A stretch of 64,000 nucleotides of DNA from Pseudevernia furfuracea (Eukaryota; Ascomycota; Lecanoromycetes; Lecanorales; Parmeliaceae): the NCBI GenBank assembly GCA_022315425.1, contig JAIUPT010000050.1, positions 1,550,001 to 1,614,000 of the forward strand, in the 5' to 3' direction. Every line of letters starts with the position of its first letter. Within the stretch, counting starts at the first letter, position 1. A model generated the notes under the pieces. That model saw only the letters and a program-made list of their open reading frames with translations. It did no database searches and had not been told where the DNA came from. This document shows positions 49,451 through 60,802 of the stretch, piece by piece. The position numbers were made by a program, and so were the translations under genes.

Positions 49451-52114
49451 ATGAAGCTAAACTACCTCCTTGTCCTTACTGGTGCGGCTGTCCCCGCTCT
49501 TGCTGCACCTGGCTCTTCATCAGGGTCGACATCTGCTCCCGTCTCCACGACCCCATCTACTACCCCATCCATTGCTGGCTCTTCTACAAAGGCGTCAACC
49601 AGTTCCCCAGCGGCGACCACGACCCCATCTAGTGCCGCATCTAGTATCGCATCTAGTATCGCATCTAGTATCGCATCTAGTATCGCATCTAGTATCGCAT
49701 CTAGTACACCATCCAGCGTTGGTTCCTCGACGAAAGCATCGACAAGCTCTTCGGCCGCTGCTGTTACTTCCAACCCTTCGTCAACGAGAGCATCTACCAC
49801 AAGCTCTGTCTCTAGTAGCACTAGTGCCAGCTCTGGCATCACCTGTCCCTCAGCTGCCGGTACAGTCTACGATAATTACGACATCACTTGCGGTTACTCA
49901 TCTACGCAAGACAACGGCGTAGCTTACAACATAGAGACAACCACCAGCAGCCTTGAAGCTTGTGCAGCCATATGTGATAGTGAGACGTTCTCGGATGGAA
50001 GTAAATGTACAGCCTTCACATGGGCTCCTGACAACAGTAACTACTGCAATTTGAAGAATTCGACAAACACGGTCACCGCTACCTCCAACTACCCACTCAG
50101 AGCTTTGGCTATCAGGCAAGGGACTCAGTCTTCCAGCTCCACATCCTCTTCTTCTACCAAGGCTCCAAGCTCCTCATCTACAGTAGCGTCTAGCAGCTCC
50201 GTGTCATCAACAAAAGCAAGCTCAAGCTCTTCATCAGCACCGACTATCTCTAGCTCATCTTCAAGCAAGCCTGCGACATCTAGCTCAGCGGGATCAAGCA
50301 CACCTTCAAGTTCAAGCACACCTTCAAGTTCCAGCACACCTTCAAGTTCAAGCACACCTTCAAGTTCCAGCACGGTGGTATCAAGTACGAAATCGGCATC
50401 TTCCAGCGTGGTATCAAGCTCCAGCAGCGGAGCATCAAGCGCGCCTCCCAGCTCCAGCACATCGGCATCAAGCAACAAGGCTTCGAGCTCCAGCAACGCA
50501 GCATCAAGCGCGCCTCCCAGCTCAAGCACAGCGGCATCCAGCACCAAGTCGTCTTCCAACGCGGTTTCAAGCTCCAGCAGCGCAGCACCAAGCCCGCCCC
50601 CCAGCTCCAGCATATCGGCATCAAGCAACAAGGCTTCAAGCTCAGCCACTCAGCCATCAGTTTCCAGCACTCTATCACCATCTGCATCCGACACTAAGTC
50701 TTCGAGCTCTAGCGCGATCCAAACCAGCACATCCTCGTCCACTTCTGCCAGCGTTGTAATCAACAACAAAGTCGCTGGTTCGTCCAGCGCATCTTCTGTC
50801 GTCGCCCAAACTTCGAGCTCGGTTGTTGCTTCCTCAGCAGTCTCCAGTTTAACTAAAGCCGGCTCATCTTCAACCGTTGCGCCTCCGAGCTCAAGTGTTG
50901 CCTCCTCAGCAGTCGTCAGCTCATCCAAGGCTGGCTCATCTTCAAGTGTTACACCCTCGAGCTCAAATGTTGCCTCAAGTGTTACCTCTTCGGCAGTGTC
51001 CAGCACAGCCAAGGCCAGCTCACCGTCTAGCTCCAGTGTTGCGTCCTCTGTCGGATCCAGTAGCACAGCTAAGTCCAGCTCAAGCACTGCCCCAACGTCA
51101 AGTGTTGCATCTTCGGCCGTATCCAGCAGCCCAGCTAAGCTCAGCTCGTCAAGCGCTACCGCCCCAGGATCAAGCGTTGCCTCTTCAGTGGCGGCCAGCA
51201 GCACAGCTAAGACCAGCTCTTCAAGTGTTGCCCCAGCGTCAAACATCGTTTCCCCGGCAGCTTCCAGCACGTCCAAGATCAGCTCGTCTTCAGCTAGTTC
51301 AGCAAGTGTGCTAATCAACAACAAATTTGCCGTTGGATCCAGCACATCCAGTGCTGCCTCAACACCGAGCGTTGTCTCCTCAGCAGTATCAAGTGTTAGA
51401 GCCAGCGTCTCTTCAAGTGCTGCTTCAGTCTCAAGTGCTGCTTCAGTCTCGAGTCAAAAGACTAGTTCAAGTACTGCTCCAACTTCCAGTAGCGTCTCTA
51501 GCACCCCCAAGGCCAGCTCCGCTTCAAGTGTTACTTCTACTTCAAGCACCAAGGCCAGCTCAAGCGTTGCATCCTCCCCAGTCAGCATGTCTCAATCCAG
51601 CTCCGCCCCAAGTGTTGCCTCAAGTTCGAGCCAAAAACCAAGCTCAAGCGCTGCTTCTTCAGCTTCAAGCAGCGTCTCTAGCACACCAAAGACGAGCTCT
51701 TCGGCTGCTCCCACAACTTTGAGCACAAAGATCAGCTCCAGCGCTACCTCAAAGGCCAGCACTGTCTCCAGCTCCAGCACGATCAGCTCATCTTCTTCGG
51801 CTGCTGCCGCCGTGGTAGCTAACAACAAATTCGCCGTCGCTGCCACAACCTCAGCTTCTACTCTGGCCACTACTAAAGCCCCCACTACCACAAGCTCGAT
51901 TTCTGGATCAAGCTCCTCTAGCTCCTCGACGTCGTCCTCAGCCAGTGCCAGTGCATCTTCAAATGCAGACCAATGTGCGACACTTAATAGGAAGTACAAC
52001 TACTACGAGTCCAAGATCACTACGCTAAAGAGTGAGAATATTGCGGTCCCTGCCTACTTGGCTGGGTATGCCGCTGCTGCTGAGGATGCCAGAGAGGCAT
52101 TAGGTTGCTCTTGA
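49451..52114 (+). CDS. Large Ser-rich (mucin/adhesin-like) secreted protein
   Basis: A single exon of 887 residues. A clean signal peptide (MKLNYLLVLTGAAVPALAAP) precedes a short Ser/Thr stalk containing five SSIA repeats. A Cys-containing PAN/apple-like domain spans about residues 133-220 (CPSAAGTVYDNYDITCGY, ACAAICDSETF, KCTAFTW, NYCNLKN). About 600 residues, more than half Ser, follow. Within them the motif NNKxA(V) recurs at about residues 438, 621 and 790 (VVINNKVAG, VLINNKFAVG, VVANNKFAVA), marking long repeat modules. The end is helical and not Ser-rich (CATLNRKYNYYESKITTLKSENIAVPAYLAGYAAAAEDAREALGCS). There is no terminal hydrophobic tail, so no GPI anchor. Likely heavily O-mannosylated and cell-wall or extracellular. 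Minus-strand open frames through it are shadows. Confidence 0.8.
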   Translation: MKLNYLLVLTGAAVPALAAPGSSSGSTSAPVSTTPSTTPSIAGSSTKASTSSPAATTTPSSAASSIASSIASSIASSIASSIASSTPSSVGSSTKASTSSSAAAVTSNPSSTRASTTSSVSSSTSASSGITCPSAAGTVYDNYDITCGYSSTQDNGVAYNIETTTSSLEACAAICDSETFSDGSKCTAFTWAPDNSNYCNLKNSTNTVTATSNYPLRALAIRQGTQSSSSTSSSSTKAPSSSSTVASSSSVSSTKASSSSSSAPTISSSSSSKPATSSSAGSSTPSSSSTPSSSSTPSSSSTPSSSSTVVSSTKSASSSVVSSSSSGASSAPPSSSTSASSNKASSSSNAASSAPPSSSTAASSTKSSSNAVSSSSSAAPSPPPSSSISASSNKASSSATQPSVSSTLSPSASDTKSSSSSAIQTSTSSSTSASVVINNKVAGSSSASSVVAQTSSSVVASSAVSSLTKAGSSSTVAPPSSSVASSAVVSSSKAGSSSSVTPSSSNVASSVTSSAVSSTAKASSPSSSSVASSVGSSSTAKSSSSTAPTSSVASSAVSSSPAKLSSSSATAPGSSVASSVAASSTAKTSSSSVAPASNIVSPAASSTSKISSSSASSASVLINNKFAVGSSTSSAASTPSVVSSAVSSVRASVSSSAASVSSAASVSSQKTSSSTAPTSSSVSSTPKASSASSVTSTSSTKASSSVASSPVSMSQSSSAPSVASSSSQKPSSSAASSASSSVSSTPKTSSSAAPTTLSTKISSSATSKASTVSSSSTISSSSSAAAAVVANNKFAVAATTSASTLATTKAPTTTSSISGSSSSSSSTSSSASASASSNADQCATLNRKYNYYESKITTLKSENIAVPAYLAGYAAAAEDAREALGCS
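49637..49706 (+). repeat. 12-nt coding tandem repeat (ATCTAGTATCGC)
   Basis: Five perfect copies encoding SSIA, flanked by degenerate ones. A hotspot for length polymorphism in the Ser-rich gene. Confidence 0.95.
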
Positions 52115-52472
52115 TCTCTGGATTGATCTCCTGATCTCTTGATTGATTGAACACCCTACGGCTTACCAAACGGGCTTCACAGGCCCAGCCAAATTGATCT
52201 ACGAAAAGCGATATCTGATAGATTCCCCTAATACATAATTATAACCTAGTCCATAGATCATAATTGCCTGACTAAAAGCCATCTCTCAATTTCTATTATC
52301 TATATACTGATTCTTCACGCGAGACACTAAGTAGCTTTGCCTCCGGAGGCATGTAGAAACCCTAAGCGCGTCACTAGCGCCAATTCTATCGCTACGAATT
52401 ACGACCCTCAAATCCCAGCTATTGTGTATCTCACAATCTCTCTTGAGTACTCTACACCTCGCTCTATCCATC
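52115..52472. other. Short intergenic region
   Basis: 3' flank of the Ser-rich gene and promoter of the next gene. The direct short repeat TTGATCTCTGGATTGATCTCCTGATCTCTTGATTGA occupies 52111-52147 (a run of GATCTC/GATTGA units). Confidence 0.5.
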
Positions 52473-53339
52473 ATGTCGCCCATCCAGTCCTCGAAACGCC
52501 GTCGTCTAAACACCGCCACAAACACCCTGTCCCAACCTTTCAAATCCCCCTTCAAAACCCCACTCAAGTCAATCCCAGACGCCGTTCCCTCTTCACCAAC
52601 CAAGAAAACCCCCCCCTCACCCACCGCCTCACTTCCTCACCCCGCACCCACAACCACCAATTCTACCACTGCCCCACTCCGCCGAAACTTAGTACCCCAC
52701 CACAGTAATCATCAACAACAACAACAACAACACACCCCGCAATACCTCGCCCTCCAAACCCACCACACCCGCCTCCTCACCCGCCTCTCCTCCGCCCGCG
52801 CCCTCCTCGAAACCTCCACCCAGGCCTTCCGAATCGAATCCTCGTCCCGTCGGGACTCGGAGCTCGAACGCCTGATCGGGAAGTGGAAGGGGGCGAGTAG
52901 GGAGGCGGCCGAAGAGGTGTTTGCGAAGGCGAGGGATCGGGTGAATAGGATGGGCGGGGTGGGTGGGTTGAGGGAGAGGGAGAGGGAGAGGGAGAGGGAG
53001 GGGAGGATGGGGGGGAGGGGGTTTGGGTGGGATGAGGGGCCGATACAGGAGGTAGGGAGGGATGGGGATGGGGATGGGGATGGGGGTGGGGAGGGGCGTT
53101 TGAGCGGGGGAGAGGAGGAGGAGGAGGAGGAGGAGGATGGGACTGGGTATGTTGGGAGGATGGAGGATGGTGAGGAGGTTGATGAGAGGGAGGAGGGGGC
53201 GAAGAAGAAGGTAGAGGATGTTGGTGATGAGGAGGAGGAGGAGGAGATGGGGTATACGATGGATATGATGCTCAAGAGTCTGAATGTTGAGTTGGGGGTT
53301 ATTGGCTTCGATAGGGGGTTGCAGAAGTGGGTTGATTGA
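52473..53339 (+). CDS. sfr1: Sfr1/Mei5/Dds20-like recombination mediator
   Basis: A single exon of 288 residues. The N-terminal SSKRRRLNTATNTLSQPFKSPFKTPLKS is typical of fungal Sfr1/Dds20 proteins. LIGKWKGASREAAEEVFAKARDRVNRMGG forms the central helix. The C-terminal block TMDMMLKSLNVELGVIGFDRGLQKWV is also as expected. With Swi5, Sfr1 loads Rad51/Dmc1 on DNA for recombinational repair. Between these blocks lie low-complexity insertions: Gln run, RE repeat, DG repeat and an E run (EEEEEEEEED). The purine-rich codons (GAGGGA, GATGGG) that encode them are an obvious repeat-expansion region. Assignment rests on the two ends and is moderate. Confidence 0.6.
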   Translation: MSPIQSSKRRRLNTATNTLSQPFKSPFKTPLKSIPDAVPSSPTKKTPPSPTASLPHPAPTTTNSTTAPLRRNLVPHHSNHQQQQQQHTPQYLALQTHHTRLLTRLSSARALLETSTQAFRIESSSRRDSELERLIGKWKGASREAAEEVFAKARDRVNRMGGVGGLREREREREREGRMGGRGFGWDEGPIQEVGRDGDGDGDGGGEGRLSGGEEEEEEEEDGTGYVGRMEDGEEVDEREEGAKKKVEDVGDEEEEEEMGYTMDMMLKSLNVELGVIGFDRGLQKWVD

Positions 53340-53690
53340 TGCGCGGTCTGTCTCTCATGCATGCAGAGATGGCTGATGGATGTACGAACGGGCGTTCGCA
53401 TGGCGTGGCATTGCATTCTGGCTAATTGAGAGTATGAGATACCCCAATCGCGATTGCTGGAGCTGCAGGGTGTTCGATTGGGATTTGGATTGCATTGGCG
53501 ACGGCGAATGTGGCTTGCGCAGAGATACCCCCATTTGCGATGCTTTAGATAATTAGAATCGGAGGAAAATCCTATTCTAGAAGTACGAGATGCTTGCTAT
53601 GTTTGAGACTCGGAGATTTATGGTACAATTTGGTGACGCCTGTTTTGATTTTGTACACATCAGATGGTAGAACGCCAACGCTATGCTATG
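53340..53690. other. Convergent 3' region
   Basis: About 350 bp between two stops; nothing notable. Confidence 0.5.
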
Positions 53691-56363
53691 CTAATGCCCG
53701 ACACCACCAGCAATCCACTGTCCAAAGGCCGGATCGTCAGGTGGAGGGAAGAAGCCCCCGTCGGCCTGCTGACCGGGTAATCGCTCTTCGGGTGGGATGC
53801 CATTCTCGGGCTGCACTGGGTCGTTGCCCCGTTGCGTCTCCATTTCTCTCCTATGGTTCGTCTGTCTTTGCTGTCGGTAATAGACGAGGAAGGCCAATGC
53901 GGCTGCTAAACCAACGATTATCAGACTCTCGAGAATACTGTCATCGATATCGTCATAGTAATCGTCGTCTCCGCCGGGCATGCCTTCGGGGAGGGGTTCG
54001 TCGTAGTCATCGTCGGCGCCGTGGTAGTAGGGATGGGGTTCTTCGAGGAAATTGGAGATCCATTCGCTTAGGGACCATTCTTTCTTGGGTTCTGTATATC
54101 GTGTCAGGATTTAGAATCCACGTAATAGCTTCTGATATTTTTGGCTTACCTGGCTCAGACTGGATCGACTTGACCTTCCCATTCGTGATTGTGTTCCAGA
54201 AGCTTCGCATCCGTAATTTTGTCAGGCTTAACTTGACGGGTAAATATGACTCCTGATTCGTCTCCAGTGCCTGATCATAAAATCTCTTCGCTAGGTGGAA
54301 GTCCTGCTCCACTCCAAGGCCATTTTCGTGAATCCAGCCAAGATTCCAAAGAGCCTGGGCACTCTGGTGGGTCTCAGCGGCTGTTTGATAACAGGTGGCC
54401 GCTTTTTCCATGTCTGTTTCGATGCCATACCCGCCCAGATAGTAATCGCCCATCTTGACCATTGAATCGATATTTGACTGCTTCGCTGAACGAGTCCAGT
54501 ATATCAGAGCCAAGGCCGTATTTCGCAGCAAGGACGATCTTCGCCTTTTCCACGGGATTAGTGAGTCTAGGGATAGGATCGACTGGTATTCATCCAAAAG
54601 ATAGGCGACATTGGCTTGAGCAGACTCGTAGCCTTGTTCAGCGGCCATCATATACATGACCAAAGCTGACTCGGTGTCGCCTTCATCGTAGGCTCGATTA
54701 GCTTCATCGAAAGAAGAGTGGATGCTTTCAACCTTCTCCGCGACCATTTTGTAGTACGCTGTTGCCATACCACATGATCTCTCTCGTCCAATTCCATTGT
54801 TGCTGATCTCAGCTAGATGGTAAAAGGCCTCTATGTGCCCATGTCGGGCCGCCAGATCGAAGAAGCGCGAAGCAGTGTTGATGTCGCCTTGATCGAGGAA
54901 CAGTTGACCCATGTTGACTTGGGCAGACGCAAAGTCTTGGTTGGCAGCCTCTTTGAAATAGTCGGCGGCGAGTACAGGATCCTTCCTCACTTCCAGACCA
55001 TGGAGATGCATGAGACCCATCTCGTATTGACACAAAGCATCACCATTGGCAACTCCGCGTCTAAACCAAGTCAAGGCTTTCTCATAGCTCTGTTCCATGC
55101 CTTCACCCCGCAAGAACATTCGCCCAATGTAGCCAGCTGCTTTTGAAGCAATCCTAGCGACGCTTTGATCTTCATCCCGGATTGAGCCATCTTTTTGCCA
55201 GTACTTGCGTGCCACAATCATGAAGTACAACTTTGCAGTCTTTAGACTTCTCTTCATTGTTCGAGATCCTTCGTAATGCAATCGGCCCAGGCTGAAGGTG
55301 GCTTTCAAGTCGCCTTTTCTTGACATCAGGTCTAGGTACTCCAGAACGTCGTCAAAGTCCGCGTGTGCGTCTGAATTTGGCCCAGCTTTGTTGGCGTACA
55401 CTCCAGAGCTGACCACACTGGCACCTTCTCCGTACACGCCTCCATTTTCATCTGCGATCTTGTAGGAGTCCTTTTGCAGTAACATGCCGCCGGGGGGACC
55501 GGATCTCGAATACGCAATAGCCTTGTCCGCAACTTTCTTATACCAATAGGCCGCTTCGTTGCAATTCCTCGGAACCCCAACTCCTGTATGGTGCCGATAA
55601 GCCGTCGTCATCTGCGCCCTGGTGCTGTCCCCCATCGCGGCGAATGTATGGTATGTCAAAGCTTTCGCCTGATCCCGTTGGACGGCTCCTCCGATGCCAG
55701 TGGCATACATGAGCCCGACCATATGCTGTGCTGAACTATTACCATTCAGCGACGCTAACTCATGATATCTCCGGAAGGCTTCTTCGTGATTTCGAGGGTG
55801 CGTGTAATTTCCGAAAAAGCTCATCTCGGCCAATAAAAAGATTGCATCCGGCTCTTTCTCCTCCGCAGCGCTCTCCAAGAGAATTACTGCTTGCGCCAGG
55901 GGTTTGCTGAGAGCGAAGTTTTCGGGCTGCCGGCTGAGGTAGTCTTCTTTTGGTGGTCCATTCATAAAAAGTAGTACAAATGCCTCCTTTGCGTAGTACA
56001 GAGTTGTTCCGACCAGGCCAGATGTCTTTTCAAAGTTCGTGATGCGAGTTCGGGAGGGTTGAAGGGGCTGGAGTATTCGGAGGGCTTCTTGGACAGCAGA
56101 CGCCGCTAAACGATCAATCAGCTTTGATCGAGACAGGTATGAGCGCTCTCCATACCCCGACTTTGTCTACCTTCATCGGCGCCCGTCTCCTGCCATTGGG
56201 TTACAGCGTCGGGATTGTCGTGTGCTTTGAGGGCAGACTTCCCTCTCGCCGTTTGCTCTTTGACGGCGTTTCTATCTGGGTCACTGAGGACCTCGGCACC
56301 AGTTGTAATGTAGAAAACCCATATTGCTACTGCAACGAGCACAGTAAAGTCAGTAAGCGACAA
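53691..56363 (-). CDS. hrd3: Hrd3/SEL1L, ERAD ubiquitin-ligase subunit (start unresolved)
   Basis: Exon 3 54091-53691, exon 2 56105-54150, exon 1 ending at 56171. It presents luminal substrates to the Hrd1 ligase. Sel1-type repeats fill exon 2 (AAEEKEPDAIFLLAEMSFFGNY, AQHMVGLMYATGIGG, TFSLGRLHYEG, YIGRMFLRGEG, YEMGLMHLHG, AQVNMGQLFLDQG, ALWNLGWIHENGLG). Exon 3 supplies the acidic loop (GADDDYDEPLPEG) and the single C-terminal membrane helix (LESLIIVGLAAALAFLVYY), as in Hrd3. In exon 1 a hydrophobic stretch (FTVLVAVAIWVFYITTGAEVLS) in frame with SDPDRNAVKEQ looks like a signal peptide, but no ATG precedes it. The nearest ATG (56396) is in another frame and would need an intron removing that stretch. 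Confidence 0.85.
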
Positions 56364-56981
56364 GAATTGCGGATTGAATGGACGTACAGCATATGAGGCG
56401 GAACCGATTATGCATGGCTCCTTACTTCCTGGTCGAGCACTGAAGCTTAATTAAGGGCACGTATAGAGCTCATCGACGCCATCGTATTACGGTTGATGCT
56501 ATCGCCAAATCATGTTTTAGCCAAGGACACAGACGGCAACGGTGATGATGCCAGCTATGATACCCGGGTTGGCATGCCAATTTCCGGGTGCTAGCGCCAC
56601 CCGCGCGCTTAGTATTTACTCTATCTGCAATTCTGCAATTCTGCAGTCTGATTTGCCGCCGTTGAAGGCGATACTCACTAACTTCATTTTCATTATGCTC
56701 TGCAGACATCGGGCGCTTCTCTCTTGTGTGCAAAGAGGACAGTATTGATCAACGTACTTGAGCTCGAAGATTTATTCTGTAAATACTGGGTTGTCTGCTG
56801 AAGCAGCAAAAGCACAATGAGACAATATTCCCATCAGTGGCGCCATTTGGAGGACTAGACATCCTACTGTGGAATGAAAGCTTGGGAATCTGCTACGATC
56901 AACGGAGAACACGCAGCAAATCAACGGTCCTGTCCCCTCAACCGCTCGCTTCATTGAGGGACACCCCAGATTTTACCCCTC
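56364..56981. other. Intergenic region between hrd3 and the Clr5-domain gene
   Basis: The hrd3 promoter or missing first exon must lie here. No other gene supported. A tandem CAATTCTG pair lies at 56631-56645. Confidence 0.45.
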
Positions 56982-59024
56982 TTATAGAAATTCAACCACA
57001 AAAGTAACCTTTCCCCCACCCCTTACAAACCCCAAGTAAGCCTCCAACTCATCGTCCTCGTCAATCCCCCACCCGCTATCTCCCTCTGCCACGCCCTCGA
57101 TTTTCCCCACTCTCGCCTTCCCTTGTAAGCCAGACCCGTTGAGAGCTAGTTCACGAAGGCTGTTCAAAGTGTAAGGTGTTTGCAGCACACCCAGCCAGAC
57201 TTTGGGGGCCGAATTGAGATGTTTAAGCTGCGATGTGGTTGATGGGCGAAAAAATACCCTAACGGCAGGATCGTTTTGGGTTTGAGCATGATCATTGTTG
57301 AGGTTTTGAGGCAGGGTTTGAGGCAGGGAGCCGGCGGCTTCGAGAAGGGTAGGGTCGATTTGCATGCCGGCAAAGTCAGTAAAGTCATTATATGGAGTGT
57401 GGGCAAGAGCTTGGGAGGCGAAGGTTGTCATGTCATTCGTAGACGATGAGGATGGGTTGATGCTGTTTGCATGATGATTGGATAGAGCACCAGAGAGGAA
57501 TGCTTGCACGGGAGAATCTGCTGCTTGATCGGCTGGATTGATAACCGGTGGTGGATTGTTCTTCTTCGCAGGAGTGGTAGGAGTGGTGGGAGTGAGATTC
57601 GGAGGTGGTCCCCTTCCGGGAAATGAGGTTGCCGAGTTTTTGGTCAACCGCGTTGGATCTCTCTTTGTCTGATAATCACGATGACGCTTCTGCACATCAC
57701 TAGCAATAGACTCGAGAGACCTCAGCTTTGCAGGCAGATCCGGGTCTGCATCCCCGCCCGCAATGATCTGCTGGAGCCTGGGCGATTCCGCTATCCATTT
57801 TTCCTTGAGTGCATCCCAGTGCTCCTTGGGCACTTCTAGCTTACTCACGAAATGATCGCCCTTGAGAATGGCGTCGAATGCAGAGCGAATATCCCTTCCT
57901 TCATTCGGCGTAACGCCGAGTATGTTCTTTGCATCGGTAATAGTGATCCGGGTGCCGACTGTGCGGAGTTTTTTCGTCACGTCCATGCATATCAGATCCA
58001 ACGCCATAGGCTTCTGTGTCAAGTTGAGATCCGCGGCTTCCATTCCCCAGAAAATAGGCTGCAAGTGCTGGAATTGGCTTATGAGCTGCTCCTTGACAGC
58101 CTTCCACGTCTCCGCACCGCAGAGAGTCTTTTTGATGACGTTATTGCTTCGACAGATATTTTCAAAGATATTTCGCATTTCGTGGTATAGCTGCCTATCG
58201 AGTCCTAGCTCGTTCTTACTCTCTTCCATGGTCAACTCTGACGGGTATCGAGGCGGCTGTACAGGGTCTGGCGGTAGACCAGACCATACCTTCGTACGGC
58301 GACGTCGAGTCCCAGCTTTGAGGCGCTCCTGACTCTCTGCCAGCAATCTGGCTTGCCGTGCTTCGCGCTTCGCAATGACTTCTGGGGGCAGGATTGGTTC
58401 TGGAGACGGGCTTCGAGGTGGCTCTTCCGGAGACGCAGCAGGCCCATCCTGCCCGTTCTGATCCGCCAACTCCCCCAATGCATCTCTCTTGCGCTTTTTC
58501 CTCTTCTCACTTCCATTCCCGTTCTGGTTGGGTTCTCGTAGCAGTAGGTTGTGGTCTTTTCGTAGCTTGGTGAGTTCGCGCTCTTTAACATCCCATCCTT
58601 CACCCCGAAGAATTGTCAGCATCTGCTTATTCGTCGTGTTGACCTCCCATAGCTGGCGGATTCTGGCAGCCAGGTCCGCACCTCTGTGAGCAGGGTGATG
58701 TTTGGCTGGAAAGCCCCACTCTTTGAAGCGGCATTGGAAGGCTCGTTTGCTGTGGCAGCTATCAGCATCATCCTCGAGCTCGAATAGACATGACTCTCTT
58801 CGTCATCGCAAACCACAAAGTAGGCTTGGAGCATTCAATGAGGATATGTAACAAGAGGTTGCGGGACGATGTCGAATCGATGGTCGATATGGTCGACTGT
58901 ACAGGACTCACCTGGGATTGAAACCCTGCTCGCGGTAGAACGCTTGTATCTCTTCCAACCCTTTTTTCTCAGTAATATACATGTTGAAGCAGGTGTCCCT
59001 CTTCCCCTCCCAGTTGTAGACCAT
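56982..59024 (-). CDS. Clr5-domain protein
   Basis: Exons 59024-58912 and 58749-56982 give 626 residues. The N-terminus MVYNWEGKRDTCFNMYITEKKGLEEIQAFYREQGFNPSKRAFQCRFKEWGFPAKHHPAH (read in pieces) is the Clr5 domain, rebuilt across the intron. It is a helix-turn-helix-like module found in fission yeast Clr5 and many filamentous-fungal proteins. RQLWEVNTTNKQMLTILRGEGWDVKERELTKLRKDHNLLL continues it. A basic patch (SEKRKKRKRDAL) may be a nuclear signal. A central conserved block reads YHEMRNIFENICRSNNVIKKTLCG, WKAVKEQLISQFQHLQPIFW, LDLICMDVTKKLRTV. The C-terminal third is Pro/Asn-rich and ends in a strand-rich segment. A chromatin or transcription role is inferred from the family. Confidence 0.8.
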
Positions 59025-60328
59025 CTTGCGGACTGTGAATCTGCCGAATGTGTTGGTGCTCGGAAAACTGTATGGGGTGTGGAGATGGCAAACGTACTCA
59101 AGATAGTGCCAAGCCAAGTCAACGGGAACTAAATATAGTTACTACGTCAATGAGTCGTTTACACCGAAAGATGCTGACTTCGTCTCTCTCGTAGCTGTTA
59201 TGATACATCAACACCTGATGTTTATGCGGCTTTCGATACGAGCGATAATGTTTTCCTCACCATCACCTGCGATATTGCTGGCGAGTCCATCAAGTCTTGG
59301 CTATGGATGTTGATTTGGGGATCTAGACACTGCAGGATCCAAAACTAAGGTATATGGTTACTGGGGGGATCATTGCAAGTTGCTATTACCTCCCGTGGGC
59401 TGCACCTTCGATTGTTTCGTGAGTGTCTATGTTCCAAGTCTTCTTTTTCCCGTTCTTGATATTCCATGTAGCCTTACATAATCTAATGATAACCATCTTT
59501 ATTAGTGCAGCTATATCTACGATAACCCTCTCCTTAAATTGCCTGCTCCGAAGCGTCAAAGCTCTTCGTAGCCATGGAGCTCGCGAAGCCAAGTCCTTTC
59601 AAGCTCGTTAGTACACGATAGTGGATTTTGTGTTTGTCACGGTGGCAGGGCGGCGAAGCCATCCGACCCAAGGCTAGATCCTGAGATTCCTCGCGCGTAA
59701 AAGCGCAGGAAGACCATCACTGGGCAGGCAGACGAAAATGAGGACCGCGCCCTCGGCGATGACAAGCGGTGCATGGACCCATGTCTTGAATGCCGGTCAT
59801 GATGCGAGAACCATTGCGTTTTGAAATTATAGGCTGACGAGATTGAGAAAGGGACGAAGGTCCCGCGCGATTGACAATCATCCGTCGAGACTGCAATGAT
59901 TCATGAAAGGCGTTGCTTCGATGACGATACATGATTCGGTAGACTTTGCAAAGGGGGGTGTCGCCGATCCACGGTCCATATAAATTAGACGAGCAGTAGC
60001 AAGCTACGTATTTGTTGCAGGCGTATCTGTTGTGTTCAGGGATCGAGGTAGCACTGAGGGTTTGACAGAGAATAACCGTCCACTGCTACTGCGGCAAAGA
60101 ATCGCAAGGATTCAAACCACTAACCAACGCAAGGATCTAACTCCGACCAAAACCATGGCAGCTCTTCGTGTTGAACCACGGCTAATTCTCTAGGCTACGA
60201 GATAGCTGAATAGCTTGAAACACCTTGCGAATCATCGACTCGTGAAAGTCTGACATGACTTCTTGCGAACCTTTGTGATAAATGATAGATATTGCACGCG
60301 ACGCCAGCACGCAGTCAGCACGCAGTCG

Positions 60329-60354
60329 TTCATTCATTCATTCATTCATTCATT
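60329..60354 (+). repeat. (CATT)n microsatellite
   Basis: Six CATT tetramers directly after a duplicated AGCACGCAGTC. Confidence 0.9.
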
Positions 60355-60648
60355 CGCGGCCCTTGCCGTCTCGCCTCCCTTTGTCCAAGTCTTCCTAACG
60401 TTCCTACACTTTGCTGGTATAGGAAGGTCTGAAAGCACGAACCCCGCAGATGGGATCTCGTGTGCAGCTTAAGGCTGCATTGGACGAGCGGCCGTTGCTC
60501 CCTAGCGACATGTTCAAAGATAAGGGCGGTAATCACTAGGGAGGTGTGGCTGGCGCCGTTACTTCTACGCATGGGTGTACGGGATTTGGTGACTTTCCCT
60601 CCACCCTCCCTCCCTCCCATCCCTGTCGCTCTCTTTTGGCATCTCTCT

Positions 60649-60691
60649 CTCTTCCTCTCGCGCTCTTCCTCTCGCGCTCTTCCTCTCGCGC
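60649..60691 (+). repeat. 14-nt tandem repeat CTCTTCCTCTCGCG, three copies
   Basis: Three near-perfect copies in the C/T-rich leader region before the flavin monooxygenase pseudogene. Confidence 0.9.
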
Positions 60692-60802
60692 CCACTCTTG
60701 ATTAGGCGAACTTCGAACCGGCCATCTCTCTCGATCTTCTCCTTCATTGAGCGGGGCTCGGATCGGCGCTCGACTTCCCATCCCCTCCTTTTCCTTCCCG
60801 CC

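Larger units (their letters stand above)
59025..60802. other. Intergenic region with tandem repeats
   Basis: 1.8 kb without a supported gene. Repeats: AGCACGCAGTC twice (60307-60327), (CATT)n 60329-60354, and three 14-nt CTCTTCCTCTCGCG units (60649-60691). A GGATTCAAACC-like sequence at 60108-60118 was examined as a tRNA B box and rejected. Confidence 0.55.

Noticed and set aside
49462..51999. Long antisense open frames through the Ser-rich gene
   Set aside because: Antisense of a Ser-codon repeat gives open Leu/Glu/Asp/Ala-rich frames automatically; no independent features.
60061..60215. tRNA-like B-box sequence (GGTTTGAATCC on the minus strand)
   Set aside because: No matching A box, acceptor stem or anticodon arm could be built around it.
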